Under the pieces are notes generated by a model. The model ran no database searches, was not told where the DNA came from, and worked only from the letters and a program-made list of their open reading frames with translations. Both the position numbers and the translations under genes were made by a program. A DNA stretch of 64,000 nucleotides from Synechococcus sp. LA31 (lineage in GTDB: Bacteria; Cyanobacteriota; Cyanobacteriia; PCC-6307; Cyanobiaceae), in contig NZ_CP075523.1 in the NCBI RefSeq assembly GCF_018502385.1, positions 558,001 through 622,000 on the forward strand, given 5' to 3'. Of the stretch, positions 55,193 to 63,231 are shown one piece after another (the first letter of the stretch is position 1; each line of letters starts with the position of its first letter).

Positions 55193-55666
55193 TCAGGCTT
55201 CAGCTTGAGCGGCTTCGCTGCTGGCTGGAGTGGCCTCGGCCTCGGATGCTTCGGGAGCGCTCTCGGCCGGGTTCTCAACCTCACTCACCACCTCAGGCGG
55301 CGTGTTCACGGGCTTGGCAGGCCGTGCAAAGGGGTTCGGGCGATTGGAGGCTGCGCGCTCACCGCGCTCAGGGCGTGGACCACGGCGTTCGCCGCCTGGA
55401 CGACCACCGTCGTTGGTGCGGTGCTGCGCCACCACCTCATCCAGCTTGCCCTCCTCCAGCAGCTGGGCCACGGTGCGGATCGAGAGGCCCAGGGCTGCGA
55501 CGGTGGAGCGCAAGCCGAAGGCTTCCTGCACCGCGCGGGCGGCACGCATTTCGTTGTCGCTCAGGCGGATACGGAAACCGCCGGGCTCGCGCCCGCCTCC
55601 ATCACGGGGTCCGCGTCCGCCGCGGGAGCGCTCGCTTGTGTTGGACTGAAAATCACCGTCGGCCAT
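55193..55666 (-). CDS. RG-rich hypothetical protein with a central helical domain
   Basis: The 157-residue protein has an N-terminal Arg/Gly tract (RSRGGRGPRDGGGREPGG), a central folded-looking stretch (FRIRLSDNEMRAARAVQEAF to VAQLLEEGKLDEVV) and a disordered Arg-rich then acidic Glu/Ala/Pro tail. RG tracts often bind RNA, so an RNA-associated role is possible but unproven. It lies between the CDF-linked pair and trpS. Confidence 0.65.
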   Translation of the reverse strand: MADGDFQSNTSERSRGGRGPRDGGGREPGGFRIRLSDNEMRAARAVQEAFGLRSTVAALGLSIRTVAQLLEEGKLDEVVAQHRTNDGGRPGGERRGPRPERGERAASNRPNPFARPAKPVNTPPEVVSEVENPAESAPEASEAEATPASSEAAQAEA

Positions 55667-55714
55667 GGCCGCACACCTGAATAGACAGGCGCAAGTGTGC
55701 CCTATGGCTGGTGG

Positions 55715-56197
55715 TTAGGGCCAGCACCACTGCAGTCGGTGGTGTTCAGCGCTGCCTTGTCGAGCCAGTACCAAGAGCGGGATGGGTGTGGGTCCCTCGG
55801 CCAGCAGCTGCTGGCGATAGCGCTCAAGGAGGTGGAGGTAGGCGCTGAAGGTCCAGCCGTGGTTGCCGCGCTCCTGGGCTTCCCAGAAGCGGCGTAAGGC
55901 CTGGCTGCAATCCAGCCGCCCGTATTCCTGCCAGCAGATTTCCTCAGCCTCAAGATGCGCCAGCCCCTGCTGCCGCAATTCCCTGAAACGCACCAGCTCC
56001 GGCGCTTCGGCGCTGCTGTCCGGGGGGAGCACTCCCGCCAGATCAGCCACGCTCACGCTTTGAAGACGGAGCCAACAGCGCTCGAGGATCAACACCGGCA
56101 AATCGGCGTGCCAATGGGCCTCTTGCTGCTGCAGAGCGACGAGTGCTTCCGTCTGCTGCTGCTGGCGTGGCGTGAGGCTGGCGAGCAGCTCAGCCAT
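55715..56197 (-). CDS. Hypothetical protein linked to a CDF exporter
   Basis: A 160-residue soluble, Gln/Leu/Trp-rich helical protein (WHADLPVLILERCWLRLQ, LHLLERYRQQLLAEG). No family is recognised. ATG 56197 overlaps the end of the cation transporter gene by 8 bases; an earlier ATG at 56230 is possible. Its coupling to the transporter hints at a common regulation only. Confidence 0.6.
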   Translation of the reverse strand: MAELLASLTPRQQQQTEALVALQQQEAHWHADLPVLILERCWLRLQSVSVADLAGVLPPDSSAEAPELVRFRELRQQGLAHLEAEEICWQEYGRLDCSQALRRFWEAQERGNHGWTFSAYLHLLERYRQQLLAEGPTPIPLLVLARQGSAEHHRLQWCWP

Positions 56198-57158
56198 GAG
56201 TGCCGCGGAAGGTGATGGCGGCGATGGCATATTCCCGCGGCTCGAGGTGAATCGTGCAGCGCACGGCGCCGAAGCGTGCTTCTAAGTGCTCTTCCACAAG
56301 CTCGGTGATCCGGTGGGCTGTGGGCAGATCGTCGGCATCCACCACCATGTGCAGCTCGATGAACACCCGTTGGCCGAGCACGCCACGGCTGGCGATGTCG
56401 TGCACGTTGAGCACCCCGGGCACCCCCATGGCCACCTCGTGGATGGCTTCCGGTGCGATCGCGATCTGATCCACGAGCCAGGGCAGGTTGCTGGAGAGCA
56501 CCTGCCAGCAGGCCCGCACCAGCAGAAGGCAGAGCGGCACCGCCATCGCCACATCGAGCCAGGTCACCCTGAACAGCAACACCCCGGCTAGGCCGACCAA
56601 AACCACCACAGTGGTCCAGATGTCGCTGGTGGTGTGCCTGGCATCAGCCAGCAGCAGTTGGCTATTCAGCCGTTTGCCCTGACTGCGTTCGTAGCTGGCC
56701 AGCAACCCATTGCAACCCAACACGATCAAAAGCAGCAGCAGCTCCTTGCCGTCCAGCCGGAGGGGTGGCAGACCAGCCGCGATCCGCTCAATGGCGCTTT
56801 TGAGGATCTCAAAGGCGGTGAACAGGATGAAGCCTGCGATGGCGACAGCTCCAAGCCCTTCGTATTTGTCGTGGCCATAGGGGTGATCACGATCCGGCTG
56901 GGGGTCCGAGAGTCCGTTGGTGAACAGCCCAAGCAGGCTGCTGAGGGCATCGGTTGCGCTGTGCATGGCATCGGCCAACACCGCGAGTGAGCCGCTGAGA
57001 AGGCCGATGACGAGTTTGAGCAACGTCATCGAGATGTTCAACGTCAGGGCAATCAGCAACACACGCTTCACGTCCCGACGCGAGTCCTGGCGCAGGGGCG
57101 ACGTGGTGCCCTCAAGCCGCCCACTGCTGGTGACTCCCATCGCCACAGAGGCTTGCAA
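56190..57158 (-). CDS. Cation diffusion facilitator (CDF) family metal exporter
   Basis: The 322-residue protein has six membrane segments. The metal site is in helices II and V: ADAMHSATDALSSLLGL (D-x-M-H-S-x-x-D) and LADARHTTSDIWTTVVVL (D-x-x-H-x-x-x-D). The C-terminal cytoplasmic domain carries a later VFIELHMVVD motif. CDF proteins export zinc, iron, manganese or cobalt by proton exchange; the metal is not evident here. ATG 57158 or ATG 57140 could be the start. Confidence 0.92.
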   Translation of the reverse strand: MQASVAMGVTSSGRLEGTTSPLRQDSRRDVKRVLLIALTLNISMTLLKLVIGLLSGSLAVLADAMHSATDALSSLLGLFTNGLSDPQPDRDHPYGHDKYEGLGAVAIAGFILFTAFEILKSAIERIAAGLPPLRLDGKELLLLLIVLGCNGLLASYERSQGKRLNSQLLLADARHTTSDIWTTVVVLVGLAGVLLFRVTWLDVAMAVPLCLLLVRACWQVLSSNLPWLVDQIAIAPEAIHEVAMGVPGVLNVHDIASRGVLGQRVFIELHMVVDADDLPTAHRITELVEEHLEARFGAVRCTIHLEPREYAIAAITFRGTHG

Positions 57159-57298
57159 CAGTTACCCCAAGCTATTGGGTCTGGGCAGTGTTCACCAGCT
57201 GAGCTAAAGAGAACCGGCGCATCCGCTGGACACTGCAGCCGTTGACCCCAACGCAGGCCCCATCCAAGGCAGCATCGGCTGCCGATCCCGCTGGAACC

Positions 57299-58648
57299 AT
57301 GCTGAGCACGGCGTTGGGATCGCAGCTGCGCCGGGCCTGGCCTCTGGCCGTTGGTGTTGGCGGCGGGCTGTTGCTGCTTGAGAGCAGCCAAGGGGCCCTC
57401 TCCTCACTGGTCAGCCTGAGTGCCGCGGCTGCTGGGCTCTGGCTTCTGAGCGGTCGTTTGCGTCCCAGCGGCCGCAGCTTGCCCTCGAGTGTGGACGGCT
57501 GGCTGGAGCGCTGCCAAAGCGTGCTCGAGAGTTTTGATCGCCTAGATCTCCAAGGCGATCCCCATCAGCAACGCCAGCGGCGTCAGAAGCTGGAGCTCAT
57601 CCGGCAACGCCAGAGCGAGGCTCATCTTGAGGTGGCCTTGGTGGGCTGTGCGGGGTGGAGCGAGATGTTGCAGGCTCAGGTGCTACAGCACTGCGCAGCG
57701 CCATTGCCGCTGCGGTTGTTGCGCAGCCATCCACTGCCTCCCAGCAGTGAGAACTGGCGCTGGCCTGAGGCTTTCCGCCGCTGTGATCTGATCGTTTATC
57801 GCCTCAATCTCCCCCTCAAGGCGTCAGATTTGCGCTGGCTTGAGGCCCTGCCGCAGGGGCAGCCTGTGTTCGTGCTGGTGGACCGACCAGCCGACAACTG
57901 GCAGCTTGGCCTTCGCCAGTTGGAGTTGCAGTTGCCTGAACATCTGCGCTCGCGCTGTTGGCCTTGGTCGCCCCAGCGGGCAGACCAGCTCGGTAGCGAT
58001 CTTCAGCCATTGGCTGAGGCTTTTGCAGCCCTTAACGCTGAGCGGCGACGGCTGACGCAGCAGCGCTGCCTGGAAGACCTGCACACCGAATGGCAGGTGG
58101 CCTTGGAATCTTTACGCCGCAGTCAGTGGCAGCGACTGCTGCAGCGCACCCAGTGGACCGTGGCGGCTGGTGTGGTTGTAGCTCCCCTGCCAAGCCTTGA
58201 TCTGTTGGTGCTGGCGGCGGCCAACGGCCTGATGCTTCAGGACATGGCTCGGCTTTGGGAGTGCCCCTGGTCGCTGGAGCAGCTGCAGGCGGCTGCGTTG
58301 CATCTGGCCAAGGCTTGTCTCAGCCTCGGTGTTGTGGAGTGGAGCAGCCAGGCACTGGCCGGTCTGGTGAAGCTCCATGGCGCTACCTGGCTGGTGGGTG
58401 GAGCACTGCAAGCGCTGAGTGCTGCGTATCTCACCCGTGTCGTGGGGCGGGCCATGGCCGATTACATGGCTCTGGCTGCAGGCGTGCCTGAGCATGAGCT
58501 TGAACAGTTGCTGCAGCAACAGGCGCCCTTGCTGGTGGCCCGGGCAGCGGAACAGGAGAAGCTCGACTGGGCTGGTTTTGTGCAGCAAAGCCAGCAATGG
58601 CTTCAACAACAACTGCAGCCCCAAAACGGCACAACAGCACTGCCTTGA
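57299..58648 (+). CDS. DUF697/YcjF-like membrane protein with degenerate GTPase domain
   Basis: From ATG 57299 the protein has 449 residues. Two hydrophobic segments are near the N-terminus (about 13-28, 33-52). A Ras-like domain follows, but its P-loop position reads VALVGCAGWSEML (about 112-124) instead of GxxGxGKST, so GTP binding is probably lost. The C-terminal region, PLPSLDLLVLAAANGLMLQDMARLW onward, fits DUF697 (YcjF type), with three hydrophobic segments. Function is unknown; a TTG at 57242 could give a longer start. It is divergent from the CDF gene and upstream of psbA. Confidence 0.75.
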   Translation: MLSTALGSQLRRAWPLAVGVGGGLLLLESSQGALSSLVSLSAAAAGLWLLSGRLRPSGRSLPSSVDGWLERCQSVLESFDRLDLQGDPHQQRQRRQKLELIRQRQSEAHLEVALVGCAGWSEMLQAQVLQHCAAPLPLRLLRSHPLPPSSENWRWPEAFRRCDLIVYRLNLPLKASDLRWLEALPQGQPVFVLVDRPADNWQLGLRQLELQLPEHLRSRCWPWSPQRADQLGSDLQPLAEAFAALNAERRRLTQQRCLEDLHTEWQVALESLRRSQWQRLLQRTQWTVAAGVVVAPLPSLDLLVLAAANGLMLQDMARLWECPWSLEQLQAAALHLAKACLSLGVVEWSSQALAGLVKLHGATWLVGGALQALSAAYLTRVVGRAMADYMALAAGVPEHELEQLLQQQAPLLVARAAEQEKLDWAGFVQQSQQWLQQQLQPQNGTTALP

Positions 58649-58663
58649 CCAACGGTATGAAGC

Positions 58664-58698
58664 CTTCATGAAGCTGTTCATGAAGTTTCTTTTTCTTC
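58664..58698 (+). terminator. Probable intrinsic terminator between the DUF697 gene and psbA
   Basis: CTTCATGAA (58664-58672) pairs with TTCATGAAG (58677-58685) over a GCTG loop, followed by TTTCTTTTTCTTC at 58686-58698. It starts 15 bases after the stop. The stem is AT-rich, so efficiency may be modest. The same palindromes could serve as protein-binding sites for psbA control. Confidence 0.55.
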
Positions 58699-58805
58699 GG
58701 CGAACTTAATTTTTCCTTCCAGGAATTTTTTGCCTCGATCCTTAGCGTTGTTGTGCCACTTCCGTGGCATCTGTTCTCATCTGACTCCCAAAAGTCTGTT
58801 GATTC

Positions 58806-59882
58806 ATGACCACTGCTCTTCGCAGCGGCCGCTCCGGCGCCTGGTCACAATTCTGTGAATGGGTCACCAGTACCGACAACCGCATTTATGTGGGATGGTT
58901 CGGTGTTCTGATGATCCCCACGCTGCTGTCGGCTACCATCTGCTTCATCGTTGCGTTTATCGCCGCCCCTGCGGTTGATATCGATGGTATTCGTGAGCCT
59001 GTTGCCGGCTCCTTAATCTACGGCAACAACATTATTTCCGGTGCTGTGATTCCCAGCAGCAACGCTATCGGCTTGCACTTTTACCCCATTTGGGAAGCCG
59101 CTTCGCTCGACGAGTGGCTGTACAACGGCGGTCCTTATCAGCTGGTGGTGTTCCACTTCCTGATTGGCATCTCTTGTTACATGGGCCGCCAGTGGGAACT
59201 CTCCTACCGCCTGGGAATGCGCCCTTGGATCTGTGTGGCCTACAGCGCTCCGCTATCGGCTGCCATGGCGGTGTTTCTGGTTTACCCCTTCGGTCAGGGT
59301 TCCTTCTCTGATGGCATGCCCCTCGGCATTAGCGGAACGTTCAATTTCATGTTGGTGTTCCAGGCCGAACACAACATCCTGATGCACCCTTTCCACATGC
59401 TGGGGGTCGCCGGTGTGTTTGGCGGCAGCCTGTTCTCTGCCATGCATGGTTCACTTGTGACCAGCTCGCTGGTGCGTGAAACCACTGAAACGGAGAGCCA
59501 GAACTACGGCTACAAGTTTGGCCAGGAGGAAGAGACCTACAACATCGTGGCTGCCCACGGTTACTTTGGTCGCCTGATCTTCCAATACGCCAGCTTCAAC
59601 AACAGCCGTAGCCTGCACTTCTTCCTGGGTGCTTGGCCCGTTGTTGGCATCTGGTTCACCTCCATGGGCATTAGCACCATGGCGTTCAACCTCAACGGTT
59701 TTAATTTTAATCAGTCGATCCTGGATTCCCAGGGCAAGGTGGTGAACACCTGGGCCGACGTGCTCAATCGCGCCAACCTCGGCATGGAAGTGATGCACGA
59801 GCGCAATGCTCACAACTTCCCCCTCGACTTGGCGACGACCCAGTCGATCCCAGTGGCGCTGATAGCCCCAATGATTGGCTGA
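58806..59882 (+). CDS. psbA: Photosystem II reaction centre protein D1 (Q130-type, D1:1 form)
   Basis: D1 binds the primary donor chlorophylls, pheophytin, the QB plastoquinone and most ligands of the oxygen-evolving Mn4Ca cluster. The 358-residue protein carries SFSDG, VFQAEHN and [15 protein letters not shown] with the Asp170, Glu189, His332, Glu333, Asp342 and Ala344 equivalents. The residue equal to position 130 is Gln (GRQWELS; Q129 here, one residue shorter at the start), the low-light D1:1 type. The cleaved tail is [15 protein letters not shown] rather than the more usual SGEQAPVALTAP. The leader is T-rich with no ribosome site seen. A strong terminator follows. Confidence 0.98.
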   Translation: MTTALRSGRSGAWSQFCEWVTSTDNRIYVGWFGVLMIPTLLSATICFIVAFIAAPAVDIDGIREPVAGSLIYGNNIISGAVIPSSNAIGLHFYPIWEAASLDEWLYNGGPYQLVVFHFLIGISCYMGRQWELSYRLGMRPWICVAYSAPLSAAMAVFLVYPFGQGSFSDGMPLGISGTFNFMLVFQAEHNILMHPFHMLGVAGVFGGSLFSAMHGSLVTSSLVRETTETESQNYGYKFGQEEETYNIVAAHGYFGRLIFQYASFNNSRSLHFFLGAWPVVGIWFTSMGISTMAFNLNGFNFNQSILDSQGKVVNTWADVLNRANLGMEVMHERNAHNFPLDLATTQSIPVALIAPMIG

Positions 59883-59902
59883 GCCAAAGCTCCCGTTTCT
59901 CA

Positions 59903-59925
59903 CCCCCGCCCTGCGGGGGTTTTTT
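59903..59925 (+). terminator. Intrinsic terminator after psbA
   Basis: CCCCCGC (59903-59909) pairs with GCGGGGG (59913-59919) over a CCT loop, followed by TTTTTT (59920-59925). It lies 20 bases after the stop and ends 9 bases before the next start codon. Confidence 0.9.
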
Positions 59926-59934
59926 AATGCCTGC

Positions 59935-60606
59935 ATGGCTGAAACTCTTTGCGATCCCCACGCGCGCCTGATCAATGGCCCGCCGGCCCCTGCCGCCACG
60001 CTTCTGCTGGCCCATGGGGCCGGTGCAGCGATGGATAGCCCGTTCATGCAATCGATCGCCATGGGTTTGGCGCGTTGCGGCTGGCGGGTCGTGCGCTTTG
60101 AATTCCCATACATGGCGCGCGCACGTCAAAGCGGTACACGTCATGGGCCTGATCGTCAGCCGTTGCTGCTGCAGTGCTGGCGTGATCAGGTGGCACTGGC
60201 TGCCACAGAGGGGCCGCTGTTCATCGGCGGGAAATCGATGGGCGGGCGGATGGCCAGCCTGCTGGTGGATGAGCTGGCAGTCGAACCTGGTGTGCGCGGC
60301 TGTGTCTGCCTGGGCTATCCCTTTCATCCACCAGGAAAGCCTGAAAAGTTGCGCACAGAGCATCTTGCGGCCCTGCGTTCACCCTGCTTGATCCTGCAGG
60401 GTGAACGCGACGCGTTTGGACGCCGGGCCGAAGTGGAGGGGTATGACCTGAGCGCGTCGATCCAGCTGGGTTGGCTTCCCGACGGTGATCACAGCTTCAA
60501 GCCCACAAAGCGCTCGGGCGTGGATGAACAGGCCAATCTCGCCTTAGCTGTTCAGCTCGCGGATCAGTTCATGGCTTCTTGTTGTCCAGATCGCTCGGGC
60601 GGCTGA
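59935..60606 (+). CDS. Alpha/beta hydrolase of the KANL3/Tex30 type
   Basis: The 223-residue protein has an oxyanion start LLLAHGAGAAMDSPFM, nucleophile Ser101 in GGKSMGGRMAS, Asp159 in QGERDAFG and His186 in DGDHSFKP, the layout of the KANL3/Tex30 family of alpha/beta hydrolases. Substrate is unknown. ATG 59935 lies 9 bases after the psbA terminator. Its 3' end overlaps a 38-residue gene on the opposite strand by 38 bases. Confidence 0.8.
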   Translation: MAETLCDPHARLINGPPAPAATLLLAHGAGAAMDSPFMQSIAMGLARCGWRVVRFEFPYMARARQSGTRHGPDRQPLLLQCWRDQVALAATEGPLFIGGKSMGGRMASLLVDELAVEPGVRGCVCLGYPFHPPGKPEKLRTEHLAALRSPCLILQGERDAFGRRAEVEGYDLSASIQLGWLPDGDHSFKPTKRSGVDEQANLALAVQLADQFMASCCPDRSGG

Positions 60607-60685
60607 GCACGAACACCACGCCGGCGGTGAGCGCAAGTCCGATCGCCACCATGGCCGTGATCGCGACGCTGTAGTCGGTCTGCAT
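60569..60685 (-). CDS. Single-helix membrane mini-protein (38 residues)
   Basis: An ATG at 60685 opens a 38-codon frame (stop at 60569-60571): MQTDYSVAITAMVAIGLALT, then GVVFVLSRPSDLDNKKP. One membrane helix spans about residues 7-27 and the charged end is typical of small photosystem, b6f or NDH subunits. I could not match it to PsbM, PsbX, PsbY, PsbN, Psb30, PetM, PetN or NdhP. It shares 38 bases with the end of the opposite-strand hydrolase gene. It is 28 bases before the SDR start region in the same direction. Confidence 0.55.
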   Translation of the reverse strand: MQTDYSVAITAMVAIGLALTAGVVFVLSRPSDLDNKKP

Positions 60686-60713
60686 GGCGTCATTACGAAG
60701 TGTTACTGCAACC

Positions 60714-61394
60714 CTAGGTCACTGCGCCGATGCGAGCCAGCGCTTCGCTGAGTGCCATGGGCTCTTGCTCAGCTGAGCTCGTGATCTCCAGGATTTTGCC
60801 AATGGACGCTGGCGTATTCAGCGTTTCAAGGCAGCAGCGGGCCACCAAGCGCCTCGGAATCGAATTGCTCTCCTGTTGGTCGGGGTCGCTGTAGCAAATC
60901 CCTTCGCCGTCCAGCTCGTGTTCGCGCTCGGAGAGGCCCCCTGGGCGGATCACCGTCCAATCGAGGCCGCTGCTCTCCAGGGCCTGCTCGCCCACCCGTT
61001 TCCACACCAGAATCAAACCAAACAGGTTGAGCGGGTGACGCCAGCGGCCAGCGCAGAGTGAGCTCACCAGCACCACTCGCCGGATGCCCAGACGCTGGCA
61101 ACTGTCAACCTGCCGCTGAACGCCCCAGGCATCCACGCGCATGGGTGCGCTTAGATCCAGTGATGGCCGCGCGCCGGTGGCGATCACCAGGGCATCGCAG
61201 CCGGCGAGCGCGTCATCCAGCGCAGCGCGATCGTCGAAGCGCAAGCGCCGCTGATCGCAGCCGTTCAACTGCTCGGCCAGCACCGAGCTCGGCTGCAGCA
61301 GCAGTCTTGGTTGCTCGCCTGCTTGCAGCAGTTCCTCGGCGATGCGGTAGCCGGTTTTGCCTGAGGCGCCGCTGATGGCAATGGTGCGGTTCAT
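60714..61394 (-). CDS. NAD(P)-binding atypical SDR protein
   Basis: The 226-residue protein begins IAISGASGKTGYRIAEELL, the GxxGxxG nucleotide motif, then runs through CDALVIATGARP and VVLVSSLCAG to DWTVIRPGGLSE, typical of SDR_a5 proteins that resemble plastid TIC62 and Ycf39. These are redox-responsive or assembly-linked in plastids, but its own role is unknown. ATG 61394 gives the usual start; an earlier ATG at 61469 is less likely. Divergent from the small membrane gene at 61440 with 45 bases between. Confidence 0.85.
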   Translation of the reverse strand: MNRTIAISGASGKTGYRIAEELLQAGEQPRLLLQPSSVLAEQLNGCDQRRLRFDDRAALDDALAGCDALVIATGARPSLDLSAPMRVDAWGVQRQVDSCQRLGIRRVVLVSSLCAGRWRHPLNLFGLILVWKRVGEQALESSGLDWTVIRPGGLSEREHELDGEGICYSDPDQQESNSIPRRLVARCCLETLNTPASIGKILEITSSAEQEPMALSEALARIGAVT

Positions 61395-61439
61395 CGCGCC
61401 TGATGGCTTGCAATGGAACAGGAAGTATCGCCACCTCGC

Positions 61440-61649
61440 ATGAGCCGTTGGAGTCAACCGCCTGAGCACGACGATGGCGACTGGCCGATTGATCGTGGCC
61501 GTCCGCTTGGCATGCGCCTGCTGGCCTTGCTGGGGGCGTTCTCATTTGTCATGCTCGGGCTGAGCAGCTTGGCTCCACTGCTTCACCCGCCCCAGCGCGA
61601 AGCACCAGCAACCGATACCGGGCCGATCGCCTTTGCGGTGCAGGCCTGA
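61440..61649 (+). CDS. Small membrane protein ahead of a glycosyltransferase
   Basis: A 69-residue protein with an acidic N-terminus (MSRWSQPPEHDDGDWPIDRG) and one membrane helix (LLALLGAFSFVMLGLSSLAP). It is unrecognised. ATG 61413 is an alternative start. Its stop overlaps the start of the glycosyltransferase (TGATG), suggesting coupled translation. Confidence 0.6.
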   Translation: MSRWSQPPEHDDGDWPIDRGRPLGMRLLALLGAFSFVMLGLSSLAPLLHPPQREAPATDTGPIAFAVQA

Positions 61650-62863
61650 TGGACGTCTCGTTTCCAGATCTGATCGCCCTACTGCTGTTGGCCACGGCGG
61701 CTGCAGCTTGCCTTGGACTAGTCATCCTGTTGCTTGGGTTGCAGCGGGTGTTTGCTGTGGCGCCGCGACTCAATCCTGATGGGGTGGAGGCTCCGCTCAG
61801 CACCACCAGCCTCACCGTGGTGATTCCGGCCTACAACGAAGCGCGCAACATCGGCGATTGCGTGGCCCACGTGCTGGCGAGCAAGCCGCCCTGTGCCACG
61901 TGGAGCCTGCTGGTGGTGGATGACGATTCCTCTGATGCCACACCCAGCTTGGCTGCGGCTGCGGCTGAGGCCTGCTCGATTCCACCGGGGCGGTTCAGCG
62001 TGCTACACGCAGGCCCCCGCCCGGTGGATCAACGCTGGGTGGGCAAAAACTGGGCCTGCAGCCGCGCCGCTGATCACATCACCACGGAGTGGGTGCTGTT
62101 CATCGATGCTGATGTACGCCTGCAAGCTGCCACCCTCCGCCGTGCCTTGCGCCAAGCCGAGGCCGATCAGGCCGACCTGCTGAGCCTGGCGCCCCGGTTG
62201 GCCTGCAGTTGCCTTGCGGAGTGGATGGTGCAACCGATCATGGCTAGCCTGCTGGGGCTGGGATTCCCGATTCAGGCTGCCAATAATCCCGCCAGTGAGG
62301 TGGCTTTTGCGGCTGGTCCGTTCATGCTGTTTCGGCGCAGCGCCTATGACCGGATCGGAGGCCATCGTGGCCTGGCCGGTGAAGTGGTGGAAGACCTTGC
62401 ATTGGCCCGCCTCATCAAAGGAGGTGGGTATCGGCTGCGCTATCTGCTCGGGCTCGATGCCCTCGATCTGCAGATGTATGCCGACCTGGCTTCGCTCTGG
62501 GAGGGCTGGAGCAAAAACTGGTTCCTCGGCTTGGATGCCGACGTGGCCAAGGCTCTGGGGGCCGCCGCAGTCGTGGTGCTGATGTTCAGCGGTCCCTGGT
62601 TGTGTGCTGGTTCTGCCCTCGTGCTCTTGGGGTTACTGCCAGACCAGAGCCACTGGTGGCTCTGGTTGTTAGCCGTGGCTGCTGTGGGGGTGGCGTTGCA
62701 GCTGGCCCTGCGCCTGTGGACCCGCCGTGAATTTGCGGTGCCACTGAGCCACTGGTGGTTGATGGGGCTGGGCGGGCTACTGGTGGGTGGAATCGGCCCG
62801 ACCTCTGTGATCCGTAGCCTCACCGGCGTGGGCTGGACCTGGAAGGGCCGCTCACTGGCCTGA
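61649..62863 (+). CDS. Membrane-anchored GT2 glycosyltransferase (HpnB/CruG-like)
   Basis: The 404-residue protein has one N-terminal membrane helix. The GT2 core follows: VVIPAYNEARNIGD, VVDDDSSDAT, the metal motif FIDADVRL and, later, EVVEDLALARLI with its acidic catalytic residue. About three membrane helices end it. RWVGKNWACSRAAD resembles the same stretch in HpnB (hopanoid-associated) and CruG (carotenoid 2'-O-glycosyl) transferases. The acceptor could be a carotenoid or hopanoid; this cannot be decided by eye. Confidence 0.82.
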   Translation: MDVSFPDLIALLLLATAAAACLGLVILLLGLQRVFAVAPRLNPDGVEAPLSTTSLTVVIPAYNEARNIGDCVAHVLASKPPCATWSLLVVDDDSSDATPSLAAAAAEACSIPPGRFSVLHAGPRPVDQRWVGKNWACSRAADHITTEWVLFIDADVRLQAATLRRALRQAEADQADLLSLAPRLACSCLAEWMVQPIMASLLGLGFPIQAANNPASEVAFAAGPFMLFRRSAYDRIGGHRGLAGEVVEDLALARLIKGGGYRLRYLLGLDALDLQMYADLASLWEGWSKNWFLGLDADVAKALGAAAVVVLMFSGPWLCAGSALVLLGLLPDQSHWWLWLLAVAAVGVALQLALRLWTRREFAVPLSHWWLMGLGGLLVGGIGPTSVIRSLTGVGWTWKGRSLA

Positions 62864-62876
62864 ATTCAGGGCAGAG

Positions 62877-63053
62877 CTAACCACCAAGTTGCTCTTTGAT
62901 GGCCTGATTGGTGCTTGCCTTTTCGTTGAACCAGGCTTTGAGCAAATCCTTGGCCAGGCCCCGTAGGGCGGCCGGATCGCTCTGAGCGTCGATTTCACGC
63001 TTGAGGCGCTCCACCTCAAAGGATTGGATCAGGCTCAGTTCAATCGGGGCCAT
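62877..63053 (-). CDS. Small helical protein resembling NblA
   Basis: From ATG 63053 this is 58 residues: MAPIELSLIQSFEVERLKRE, a turn near residues 22-28 (QSDPAAL), then a second helix rich in Lys and Trp. The layout of an LSLxQxF start and two amphipathic helices, and the length, resemble NblA, the phycobilisome-degradation adaptor of about 60 residues. A longer frame reaches ATG 63194 (105 residues). Identity is low and many other small helical proteins look alike, so the NblA label is tentative. It converges on the GT2 gene across 13 bases. Confidence 0.5.
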   Translation of the reverse strand: MAPIELSLIQSFEVERLKREIDAQSDPAALRGLAKDLLKAWFNEKASTNQAIKEQLGG

Positions 63054-63231
63054 CGGTTCAAGACGATGGGACAGGTCAACGGTATGGCTGTTGGTTGAAG
63101 CAGGCGTAGCGGTCGTTACGCCCACCGGGCGCACGTCAGCAATCACCAACGGTGACGGTTTGTTAAACAGCGCCCATCTGGCCGGATTCGCCACGTAGCT
63201 CCGTTAGGACGGGCTGAATGAAAACGGTCTG

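Noticed and set aside
58657-58684. HLR1 (RpaB) site upstream of psbA
   Set aside because: The repeats read TTCATGAA rather than the TTACA-type direct repeat with two-base spacing, so I do not call HLR1.
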